Assembly (NCBI GenBank): GCA_021292105.1
Contig: CM037863.1
Coordinates: 6,397,298 to 6,461,297 of the forward strand
Origin: Anadara kagoshimensis
Taxonomy: Eukaryota; Mollusca; Bivalvia; Arcoida; Arcidae
Reading direction: 5' to 3'
Length of the DNA stretch: 64,000 nucleotides
The notes beneath the pieces are model-generated. The model made no database searches and was not told the origin of the DNA. It saw only the letters and a list, made by a program, of their open reading frames with translations. The position numbers and the translations under genes are program-made. Positions within the stretch are counted from its first letter, which is position 1. Each line of letters opens with the position of its first letter. Of this stretch, positions 1 to 8,511 are shown piece by piece.

Positions 1-765
1 ATATTAGAATCTTGTAGGATACAACGATCATTTTGATGTATAGAAAAAGGTCATGGGTTCAAAGGTCAAGGTCGCAGATGTGAAACAATACCTAAATGGT
101 TAATTATCTCGAAAACTATAAACTTTTTGTATAGGCATGTATATTAAAATCTTGTAGGTATTGATACAACAATCATTTTGATATATAGAAAAAGGTCATG
201 GGTTCAAAGGTCAAGGTCACAGATGCGAAAGAACACCGAAATGGTTAATTATCTCGAAAACTATAAACTTTTTGTATAGGCATGTATATTAGAATCTTGT
301 AGGTATTGATACAATGATCATTTTGATGTATAGAAAAGGTCATGGGTTCAAAGGTCAAGGTTACAGATGTGAAAACAATACCGAAATGGTTAATTATCTC
401 GAAACTATAAACTTTTTATAGCATGTATATTAGAATGTTGTAGGTATTGATACAAGATCATTTTGATGTATAGAAAAAGGTCATGGTTCAAAGGTCAAGG
501 TCGCAGATGTGAAACAATACCTAAATGGTTAATTATCTCGAAACTATAAACTTTTTGTATAGGCATGTATATTAAAATCTTGTAAGGTATTGATACAACA
601 ATCATTTGATATATAGAAAAAGGTCATGGGTTCAAAGGTCAAGGTCACAGATGTGAAACAATACTGAAATGGTTAATTATCTTGAAAACTATTAACTTTT
701 GTATAGCCATGTATACTAGAATGTTGTAGGTATTAAAACAAAAGTTATCATGATGTAAAGAAAAA
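1..765. repeat. 146-bp tandem repeat, about 5 copies
   Basis: The phrase CATGTATATTAGAATCTTG recurs near 136, 282, 422, 563 and 708, giving a period of about 146 bp with small deletions in some copies. Each unit holds a run around GGGTTCAAAGGTCAAGGTC and a second conserved run around GGTTAATTATCTCGAAAAC. The array starts before the window. The last unit decays after about 720. No coding capacity is seen. The AGGTCA-rich core resembles nuclear-receptor half-sites, but in a repeat this is not evidence of function. Confidence 0.9.
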
Positions 766-2904
766 GTCATTGGGGTTTAGTATTAATTTGTCTTTAAATC
801 TATCAGCTAGCCATTAGTTATCAGGTGAGCGTATCAGGCCCATGGGCCTCTTGTTGCCAAGTTAACAAGCTTGATAACCAAGCGTTTTCTCCATGTATGT
901 GGTACAAGCTTCTACTCTTAACTTACATCGGGCTTTGAATGTAGCTGTATATATTCTGGATTTTAAATGTTATAGCTACTGTTTTATGTATAAAAAATGA
1001 AATATTTCTTTTTTACGTTAAAAGATTTAAATAAGAAAATAAGCAGGCAAACTATGTGAAAACCATAATCAAATTTGGCCATTATGTGCTGTAACGAAAT
1101 GCTTGGCAGCGGTTTGACTATCAACAAGACAGCGTAAAAAAAATAATTGAGTTATTGAAATCCCCATAATTATATTTCAACAGGTTTAAAAAATAAATAT
1201 AAAAACATTCGTTACTACTACTTATTTTAAGTATTTTGTAACAGTCTGCACATTAGATGACAGACCACACTTTGACAATCATCATTACGACTTCTAAATG
1301 ACAATTTGGTGCCAAATGTTGATAATTTTCTTCGTGTTCATTGGTTTCCTTCACTATATGACATAGTGATGTCCGGAACCGGAAAACTCAAGTTTGAAAC
1401 TATTATGCAAAGCAAACTATTGAATCACACAATGTTGAATAGTGAAGAGAATAATAATTAAAAAGTGCAAAATTTTGTTGGTATAAGTTTTCTAAGTCAC
1501 GCAACGGAACTTGTGTATGTAAAGTATAAACAGTGTATTTTTACTGTCCGTGTTTGGTTCGAATCCTACTTGTGGTTGTTTGTACTGTTTGAAAATTGGC
1601 AAATGTGTTTGCCACACCAGCCATGTCCATTGTTTTCTCCAGGTAATATATTTTCTTTACTATACCTGATCATGAACTGACAGCCAAGTGAAAAACCTTA
1701 GTTGAGATGTAGAGAACACCGTATCGAAAGCAATATTGAAAAAAAATGTTGAATAGTTGGACTGATCTGTCAATACCATGATTTTAATCATTCAAAAAAT
1801 GGTATATGACAATACATTTTTGAATGTATTTTATGATTAAATTATAAAAAATGGTATATGACAGATCAATACGAAAATATGATCATGATGTTATTTGCAC
1901 ACTATTTCTCATTCAAACTCTATATGATATTTTAGCAATATGATAAAATCGCCCTTGTAGTTGAACTGCACAAGTAGTGGCGTGTTTATTGAATTTGTGT
2001 TGGTTCGTTGGTTGAATGTTGTAAACAATTTTATTAATCTCGAGGAGTGTGCACGTACAGTCAAACTTTGATTGCTCGAACATCGATACCTCGAATGCCC
2101 TGGATAACAAGGAGTTGTCTGTCCGTTCCTGACCTACTACATGCTATGTAAATGCACCTCTATGGCTCGAGCTTCTACATTTTGAACATCCCCGCTCGCT
2201 CATGCTATTTAAATATTTCCCAGGGTGTAAATTTTATGAAATTCAACTTCTTTCGGTCGAATACTATGATTGTAAACTAAGCACATGCTGAAGCCATGTA
2301 TTTCTGATCTGCTTTTTCCTGATGCGCAGGTAGTTATCGGAGACATTTAGAGAGCTAGTACACTCACGATTTCCTAAGATGTGGCAGAATGAAAAACATC
2401 GCAGACCACTCAGGTGATTGTTAAGGTCCAGTGAGCCCCATGTTATGTCACACATGGCAGGTACATGTAATAATAAACGTAGCTAGACAGAAGGAGCTTA
2501 CCCTTCCAAAGCACCTGACTTCACTTCCGTGATAGAAGTTCCTGCGTTTTTAAAAATTTTCAAAGTTTATATTTTGATTTTGAGGTAGTAAATTAAACAT
2601 GAATCGTTAGGCTTGTGGTTGATTTGTAGTTTTCACTCTTGCTTGTACTTTTGATATCTGTGACCTTTCTGCAATGTTTTGACTAGTCTCTACGGTGGCG
2701 TAGTGTGAAAGGAATCGAAGAGCTAGCCTGGTGCCAAATCGGGCATCAAACGTGCCGTTTTCCCGTCCTAACTAAGTTGTTACAGGGGCATGCTCCACCC
2801 ATCCCGGCAAGTTTTTAAAAATGGAACAATTTAGTGCATTTTTCTGCATTCTAAATCAATGTTAACAGGGTAAAAAGGATTGAAATTCTGTTTTTTGTCA
2901 CGGG
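766..2904. other. AT-rich non-coding DNA, no gene recognised
   Basis: Stops are frequent in all frames and the few open stretches of 60-70 codons match nothing recognisable. A short phrase, GGTATATGACA, recurs near 1800 and 1852 as a local duplication. The stretch could be upstream intron of the MSH6-like gene or intergenic. Earlier exons of that gene (PWWP domain and N-terminal region) were looked for and not recognised here. Confidence 0.5.
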
Positions 2905-3050
2905 CCCTTCGGACGAGAAATGGAAATTGATGCTCGTCTCACAGTGACCAGTGCTGCAACGTTAAAGAACCTTACTTGTACATTGCCCTGAGCGCACTGC
3001 AAAGGTCAAAATTTCTTCATTACACCTACAGCTGGTGACGTCTCAATATT
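2905..3050 (+). repeat. Dispersed SINE-like body, truncated copy
   Basis: The segment contains AACGTTAAAGAACCTTACTT, then ATTGCCCTGAGCGCACTGCA and a phrase ending in ACAGCTGGTGACGTCTC. The same order of phrases, diverged, occurs on the minus strand within 52980-53240, behind a tRNA-like head. It is therefore read as the body of a tRNA-derived SINE that has lost its head. No poly-A or simple-repeat tail is visible. Confidence 0.6.
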
Positions 3051-3945
3051 TATAATAAGTGAAACATTCTTAACTTGGACATAAAATCTCATTCGACGAA
3101 CAATCTTGTTCTCTGATGTAATGTGTTAAGCAACCACTCTATTGCTTATTTCTACATGGTCTATGGATTATATTTTAACAATTAGCTCATTCGAAATAAT
3201 GTCCCGCTTAACAAGAAGTTTAGCAATACCGAGCGTGGTCTACACCTGGATTGACCGAGATTTTCACAACTCGATCAACAAGGCCACCTTCTATTATTTT
3301 ATTTTATTTTGTTCTGAAATCATATAGGGTCTGGGTTTAAAGTTTAAAGGGTATTTGGACCCACAAATGTACACCGCTTATCATCCGAGTTAGACGAACA
3401 CATTGGCTTATAACTGATAACTACTAGACTAAGTGCGAGACAAATTTCTCTGTTAAGATTTAAAAAAAATCATTGTATTATTTTCGCAATATTTTGTATT
3501 TTATTTTCATTTGTACATAATGACAGATTTAAGTAAATGGTGAATCTAAACATGTATTAACGAGTTTTAACATTCAGGATGACCCTATGAAAACGCCCAC
3601 CATAAGTGTACATTTACACAAACCAATTACGGCTTCTGAAAACTCCTGGCACTGATGACGTGATAATTGCACACGTCAACAATGACGTGACGTAATACAT
3701 TTTCAAACATCTGGCATTGAAAGGGTTAATTACTGCCAAGGTAATCATGACTACTGACAGTTGAAACCATATTTTTAACTCATACTCAAAAACAGGAAGT
3801 ATGGAGTGATTATAATATCATAAACTTAACCCAAATAGAGACGAAACGGAATGATTTTTGTCACCAAAATAATAAAAAAAAAAAAGAAAGTTTAAAACTA
3901 ACAGATCCTATTAATAAAATCACAAATTAAATGGTTAATAATATT
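3051..3945. other. AT-rich non-coding DNA
   Basis: No exon, RNA gene or mobile element is recognised. A 61-codon open stretch at 3142-3327 has no recognisable similarity or codon bias and is taken as chance. A short stretch near 3650-3700 is rich in ACGT and TGACGT words (GATGACGTG, AATGACGTGACG), resembling CRE-type sites, with no supporting context. Confidence 0.45.
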
Positions 3946-4440
3946 CTTACTTACATTCAACTGAAATTAAATCCAGATTAATCTTTTATTTGATTGATGT
4001 AATTCCTATGTTGTCAAGGAAATAGAATAAGCGAGCGCCCTCTACCTGTGTTGTCAAGGAAGTAGAATAAGTGTAGCGCCCTCTACCTGTGTTGTCAAGG
4101 AAGTAGAATAAGTGTAGCACTCTCTACCTGTGTTGTCAAGGAAGTAGAATAAGTTTAGTGCCCTCTACCAGTGTTGTGAAGGCAGTAAAAATAATGGAGT
4201 CTCTCCACTACCTATGCCGCTTTTACCTGTACAATAAACACAAAATTGATCACACTACTTAAATATGTAAAAATTATCTCTATTCATGTATACTGAACTG
4301 ATCATGCATGGTACTTTTAAATAAGCTGAATATTGAAAAAATATAAAAGAATAAAGTTATTGAATGCTTTGAATAGACAATTCTTGTGTGGTATTCCTTT
4401 GTTTGATATTTAGACACGTCAAATAATTTCATTATAGTTT
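3946..4440. repeat. Copy 1 of a diverged low-copy repeat
   Basis: It begins with TTACTTACATTCAACTGAAA and runs through a 41-bp minisatellite, then an ACCTGTACAATAAACA phrase and a TGAACTGATCATGCATG phrase, to a GTTATTGAATGCTTTGAATA tail. The same order of blocks recurs at 5383-5770, and the second half again at 5770-5990. This indicates three diverged copies of one segment, perhaps a mobile element whose ends are not clear. No coding capacity is seen. Confidence 0.6.
4009..4196. repeat. 41-bp minisatellite, about 4.5 copies
   Basis: The word TTGTCAAGGAAGTAGAATAA or a close variant starts at 4011, 4051, 4092, 4133 and 4174, a period of 40-41 bp. Each unit ends in GCCCTCTACCTGTG. One diverged unit is present in the second copy of the surrounding repeat, near 5452-5500, so the unit expanded after duplication of the larger segment. 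Confidence 0.9.
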
Positions 4441-4689
4441 ATACAAATCAAGAAGAGAGGGTGTAGTTCCATCTGTCTGTCTCAAAAATTCTCTTAACAG
4501 TTTTCTCAGCAACTACAAGACACAGCCATTTTAATTTTTTATGTGAGTCCAGTGCCACAAGTACCAATTCCAAGTCTACCAGACATCTACTTCTTGTTTA
4601 CCAACTTTGTTTATTTTCTACATTTATGGTCAATAGTTGAAGTTTAAAGCAGTGAATGTACTTAGTGAGCATTAGCTAACAGATTTAAT

Positions 4690-5340
4690 GTTTTAGCTCA
4701 ATTGGTTAATGCATCAATGCTTATATAAACTTCCCTTGAAATAACTGAGCCAATTGAAACCAAATTTAGTGTGGAAGGTCATTAGGTAGGGTAGATGACA
4801 GTTGGTACAAGACAACCTCCTACAATATCCAAGATCACCCCTATTTCTATAAATAACAAGGACACTAGAATGGCTATTTTGGATTCAATTTTCTACCAAT
4901 TTTCTTCAAATTGGAAATATAGAAATAAGATACCTGGCTATTTAACATATGTTGCAGGATTTTAGAGAATGTTTTATTGGCTCAATTTTGACAAATTATG
5001 CATGTTAGATCAAATTTTTAGCTTATTCTTTGAAAATCTTCTGGGCCAATTGAAACCAAAATTGGTAAGGTCTTAAGGTGGGGTTGATCAAAGTTGGTAC
5101 AGTGTAACCCTGAACACAATCCATTGTGGCCATTGTTACTGTAAATAGCAAAACCACTTAAATGGCCATTGTGTGTTCAATTTTCTATCGATTTTCTTCA
5201 AATTTGATACCTGACCATTTAACGTAAATGTTTAATGGGGTTTTCCTGAAAAATTTTTCATTGTCCCAAATTTAGGAAAATATGCAAATGAGGTCAAATG
5301 TTTGGCTAATTCTTTGAAAATATTCTCAGAAACCACTGGG
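4690..5340. repeat. Two-copy tandem duplication of about 300 bp
   Basis: The phrase GCCAATTGAAACCAAA occurs at about 4750 and 5045. Each is followed by the same series: GGTCATTAGG or GGTCTTAAGG, GGTTGATCAAAGTTGGTAC, CAATTTTCTA and GATTTTCTTCAAAT. The two copies are clearly diverged (roughly 70-75 percent by eye). No open reading frame is present. Confidence 0.65.
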
Positions 5341-5353
5341 TTGATAAACTGAC

Positions 5354-5381
5354 ATAATAATAATAATAATAATAATAATAA
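5354..5381. repeat. (AAT)n microsatellite
   Basis: About nine perfect AAT repeats directly precede the TTTTACTTACATT phrase that opens the second copy of the low-copy repeat. Confidence 0.95.
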
Positions 5382-5990
5382 TTTTACTTACATTAACTTT
5401 TAATCAGATCCAGATTGATCGTTTATTGAATGTAATTTTATATGTTATATATTGTCAAGGAACTATATATGTAGCGCCCTCTATCTGTGTTGTCAAGGTA
5501 CTAAAGTAATGGAGTCTCTCCTCTACCTATGTTTCTTTTACCTGTACCATATACATATGATATATCACATTACTTTATATATGTAACTATTATCTATAAA
5601 GCCCCTCTATACTAAACTGATCAAGCATGCTACTTTGGACTGTTTTGTTGGTTTTTAAAATAATTAAGGTCATTTTAAATAAACTGAAGATTGAAAAAAG
5701 ATAAAAGAATAAAGAAAAATTTGAATGCTTTGAACATAACTTTGCATGTGTTATACCCTCGTAAGAAATAATATATCGCACTGCTTAAAATATGTAATAA
5801 TTATCTATTTAGTCTCACATAAATACACTGAACTGATCAAGCATGCTACTTTGGACTGTTTTATTGGTTTTTAAAATAATTTACGTCATTTTAAATACAT
5901 TGAAGATTGAAAAATGATAAAACAATAAAGTTATTGAATGCTTTGAATATAACTTTGTATGTGTTATACCCTTGTTAGATTTTTCAATTA
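5382..5990. repeat. Copies 2 and 3 of the diverged low-copy repeat
   Basis: Copy 2 (about 5382-5768) matches 3946-4440 from the TTACTTACATT start to the AATAAAG tail and carries a single 41-bp minisatellite unit. Copy 3 (about 5769-5990) repeats only the right half. Both contain GATCAAGCATGCTACTTTGG, followed by GACTGTTTTGTTGG or GACTGTTTTATTGG. Copies 2 and 3 are closer to each other than to copy 1, which lacks the TTTGGACTGTTTT phrase. Confidence 0.65.
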
Positions 5991-6074
5991 CACATGTCAC
6001 ATAATTTAAATAAATAAAGTTAAAACAAATAAATGACCATTCAGTACGGTAAAATTAAAACAGGTTTGGTAATA

Positions 6075-6255
6075 CAGTCAAACTTGTTTATAAAGGCTAC
6101 CCAATGGAACCAGTAAAAGTAGTTTTATGGACAGATGGCCTATATATATATACAGGTTCAAATAATATGAATAAAGAACAATTGGGATACAATTTTACTG
6201 GCCTTTACAAGCAGCTGACCCTTATACAGAAGTGGCCTTTAAGCAGGTTCGACTG
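6075..6255. mobile_element. MITE with palindromic ends and TA target duplication, copy 1
   Basis: The left end CAGTCAAACTTGTTTATAAA and the inverted right end (reverse complement CAGTCGAACCTGCTTAAAGG) form terminal inverted repeats of about 25 bp. The dinucleotide TA lies directly outside both ends (6073-6074 and 6256-6257), as expected for Tc1/mariner-type insertion. A second copy is at 60428-60587 in the same orientation. It is non-autonomous, with no transposase. Confidence 0.8.
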
Positions 6256-6257
6256 TA

Positions 6258-7102
6258 ATTAAAAGAAAATATTTTTTGTTTAAATACAAAAACAGTAATA
6301 CAATATGCAATTGAAATTTTAAATTGTAATGATTTATAGTAAGATTTGACTATTTACTGTAGAGAATGATTTCTGTATGGTTTTGGCATACTGTAGTGTA
6401 CCGTGATACAGTGATAGTTTTAAATCAGCAAAGGGTCATGGTGGTGACCTATAGTGGTCATCTGTCAGGGTGCTTAGTCTATTGTGCATTGTAAGCTTGC
6501 AGATTTCTAACTTCCCTAAAATAAGTGAGGAAGTGATAATGAAACTTGACTTGGATGTACCTTGGCCACAACCTGTTTAAGTTTGCAGAAATGGTTGACC
6601 TTGACTGCCAGTCAAGGTCATAGTTGACCTTCAAATTACATTCTAGGTCACAATGACCTTTCATAGTAAAAACTTAAAACATTGTTAGGAACCAATAAAC
6701 CTGGAAGCTTTGTATACTTTGTATATGAGAAAACATAAAAAAGGGTCTTTAGGTAAAAGATTTGAGGATTACACTTTTTGTTATATTTTTGAGCACTAAG
6801 ATTGGGTAATACAAAATAATAATAAAAGTGAAATCGTCCCAGTAGTTGTGGAAAAATTGTCAAAAAATGCTATATTTATTGTCTATTTGCTGTATTCTGC
6901 AATATGTTTGAATTGTTCTAATGGCCCTGAATTTCCCCTTACGACATGCCGTATGTCATCTTTACATTTGAATCGGACAGTGCCACTGACCTTGACCTTG
7001 ACCTTCAACTTGACACAATTTAGTTATAATGCTGGTTACGTCCATATTGGTGTTTAATGGACATTGATATCTTGAGTCTTTACTTCTTGTTTTCTGTTGC
7101 AG
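6258..7102. other. Non-coding DNA with GACCTTGACC-type words, probably intron
   Basis: The stretch is AT-rich with scattered GACCTTGACCTT and GGTCAAGGTCA words (near 6595-6660 and 6985-7010), which are common in the repeats of this window. Two overlapping open stretches of about 70 codons on opposite strands (6648-6863 and 6848-7057) have no recognisable similarity. The final 15 bp before 7103 are a good splice acceptor, TTTTCTGTTGCAG. Confidence 0.5.
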
Positions 7103-7162
7103 GCATTGAGACAGTGGTGGGAGATGAAAGCGCAGCATTTTGATACAGTTTTATTTTTCAAG
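7103..7162 (+). CDS. MSH6: MSH6 internal exon (start of mismatch-binding domain I)
   Basis: This 60-bp exon codes for 20 residues, ALRQWWEMKAQHFDTVLFFK, in frame between a TTGCAG acceptor and an AAG|GTAACT donor. The residues match the entry to MutS domain I of MSH6, where the family has a WW pair, K-x-Q-x-F-D and a hydrophobic strand ending in K. In the family the next residues are V-G-K-F-Y-E, and the exon at 8419 supplies M-G-K-F-Y-E in the same phase. MSH6 pairs with MSH2 to form MutS-alpha, which recognises base mismatches and small loops in the nucleus. In vertebrates this region lies inside one very large exon, so the intron here is a lineage difference. The coding part before and after is not recognised in the window, so a fragment or pseudogene cannot be excluded. 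Confidence 0.8.
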
Positions 7163-7359
7163 GTAACTTATGATTTATATTGTGGTTTGGTTTGTAATCA
7201 ACTTTCCAACCCAAAAACATTGCTTCAAAATTATGTTTTTATTGGAAGGACTAGGACCTTTTACCTTATGTTTGGCAGGTCCCACTAAAAGTTTTTAAAC
7301 TTCAGTACCATTATTGAAAGATTCATGTGCAATCACAGGTCCATTGAAATTTTACAGTT

Positions 7360-7858
7360 CAGGGATATATCAAGGGCATATTTAGGGCCGAAATTCGGCC
7401 CCATTCCCAATGGAAAAACATTGATTTTTTCCCAAAATGGGCTGAGTAAATTTCCAATTAAAAATACACGCAAGATATCATGATTCAATAACTCCATAAT
7501 GTCACACAAAAGCAAGTTTTACACAAAGCGCCTCAAGACAAAGGATGCAAAATCAAGTAAAAAGATTCTAGATTATTTTAACCCAACATGAAAATACCGC
7601 TTCTACATCAAATGCATGGCTTCCGAGACCATGAGTATACAGACTTCTGACATTGAGATTGAAAGTAAAGCGGCAAAATGCAATGATGACAAACTCAAAC
7701 ATCAAGTTTAATTAAACACTGACAAACACTTAACGGCAGAAAAAGATTATTCATCATCAAAAATGATGTTGAAGTTTTCCCAAAATGAGAAAAAAGTTGA
7801 TAGTTTTTCCCAATTTTTAGTTTAGAGCCTTTTCCCAAAGGACCCTGATAAAACCCTG
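7360..7858. mobile_element. Non-autonomous inverted-repeat element (CAGGG ends), copy 1
   Basis: The left end CAGGGATATATCAAGGG and the right end (reverse complement CAGGGTTTTATCAGGGTCC) are inverted copies. A direct 5-bp repeat CAGTT flanks both sides (7355-7359 and 7859-7863). Both arms carry several TTCCCAA words. A related element with the shared phrase CCCATTCCCAATG lies at 61078-61467. CAGGG ends occur in hAT-like and some other DNA transposons. A clean 8-bp duplication is not seen, so the superfamily is left open. It sits in the intron between the MSH6-like exons. Confidence 0.6.
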
Positions 7859-7888
7859 CAGTTTAAACATCAAAGGTTCCAAAGTAAA

Positions 7889-8143
7889 ATCAAAAGGTCT
7901 GGGATGTCAAGTCAAAAGGTCCGGGATGTCGAGTCAAAATGTCCGGGATGTCGAGTCAAAAGGTCCGGGATGTCGAGTCAAAAGGTCTGGGATGTCGAGT
8001 CAAAAGGTCTGGGATGTCGAGTCAAAAGGTCTGGGATGTCGAGTCAAAAGGTCCGGGATGTCGAGTCAAAAGGCCCAGGATGTCGGGATGTCGAGTCAAA
8101 AGGTCCGGGATGTCGAGTCAAAAGGTCCAGGATGTCAAGTCAA
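7889..8143. repeat. 22-bp minisatellite, about 11 copies
   Basis: The unit GGTCCGGGATGTCGAGTCAA plus AA repeats from 7889, with GGTCTGGG and GGCCCAGG variants and one unit broken near 8076 (GGATGTCGGGATGTCGAG). Because 22 is one more than a multiple of three, the array is open in all three forward frames, which yields meaningless repeat peptides. It lies in the presumed MSH6 intron. Confidence 0.95.
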
Positions 8144-8230
8144 GCGGTTTTAAGTGCACATAGATCACAGCTTCTTTCACCACCTTCATTTTAATCACAA
8201 AAATACTTATATCCACTGGACTCTTTTCAG

Positions 8231-8296
8231 ATAGGGAAGTTTTATGTGGTTTTTTTTTCATTTGGATGCTGTGATGGGGTCAATGAGCATAGGAGA
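8231..8296 (+). pseudogene. Decayed duplicate of the MSH6 exon at 8419
   Basis: After an intact acceptor (CTCTTTTCAG) the sequence ATAGGGAAGTTTTATG is one base different from the start of the 8419 exon. It continues with TTTGGATGCTGTGAT and GGGGTCAATGAGCATAGGA, matching TGGATGCTGTGATCGGAGTC and CAATGAACTTGGA. The frame reads I-G-K-F-Y-V-V, so the Glu of the F-x-E mismatch motif is lost, and the frame breaks after a T-run. The donor is not conserved. The intron just upstream also resembles that of the 8419 exon, so the duplicated block includes the acceptor. The copies lie 188 bp apart. Confidence 0.75.
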
Positions 8297-8418
8297 TGCA
8301 CACATCTTTTTGTTTGCTCATTTTCCTGAGAGTTATGGCCCTTTGAACATGACCACAAATCACAGAAAGTACCTACTAAAAGGATCTTAATTCACTGAGT
8401 TTGCTTGTTATATTTCAG

Positions 8419-8493
8419 ATGGGGAAGTTTTATGAATTGTTTCACATGGATGCTGTGATCGGAGTCAATGAACTTGGAATCATATATATGAAG
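8419..8493 (+). CDS. MSH6: MSH6 internal exon with the Phe-x-Glu mismatch motif
   Basis: This 75-bp exon codes for 25 residues, in order MGKFYELFHMDAV then IGVNELGIIYMK. It lies between a TATATTTCAG acceptor and an AAG|GTAAAA donor, and its phase matches the exon at 7103-7162. F4-Y5-E6 corresponds to the family's F-Y-E motif, whose Phe stacks on the mismatched base and whose Glu contacts it. The following H-M-D-A and E-L-G residues are typical of MSH6 and differ from MSH2 and MSH3. The family's usual V before GKFYE is M here. The family continues with G-N-W-A-H-S-G-F-P, but no such exon was found in the rest of the window. The exon is bordered almost directly by the 44-bp satellite. Function cannot be judged from two exons. 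Confidence 0.85.
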
Positions 8494-8511
8494 GTAAAAC
8501 CAGTACATAAA

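Noticed and set aside
7904-8194. Repetitive open frames of 74-96 codons rich in S, Q, K and D
   Set aside because: They are the 22-bp minisatellite read in three frames; the period is not a multiple of three and there is no start context or similarity.
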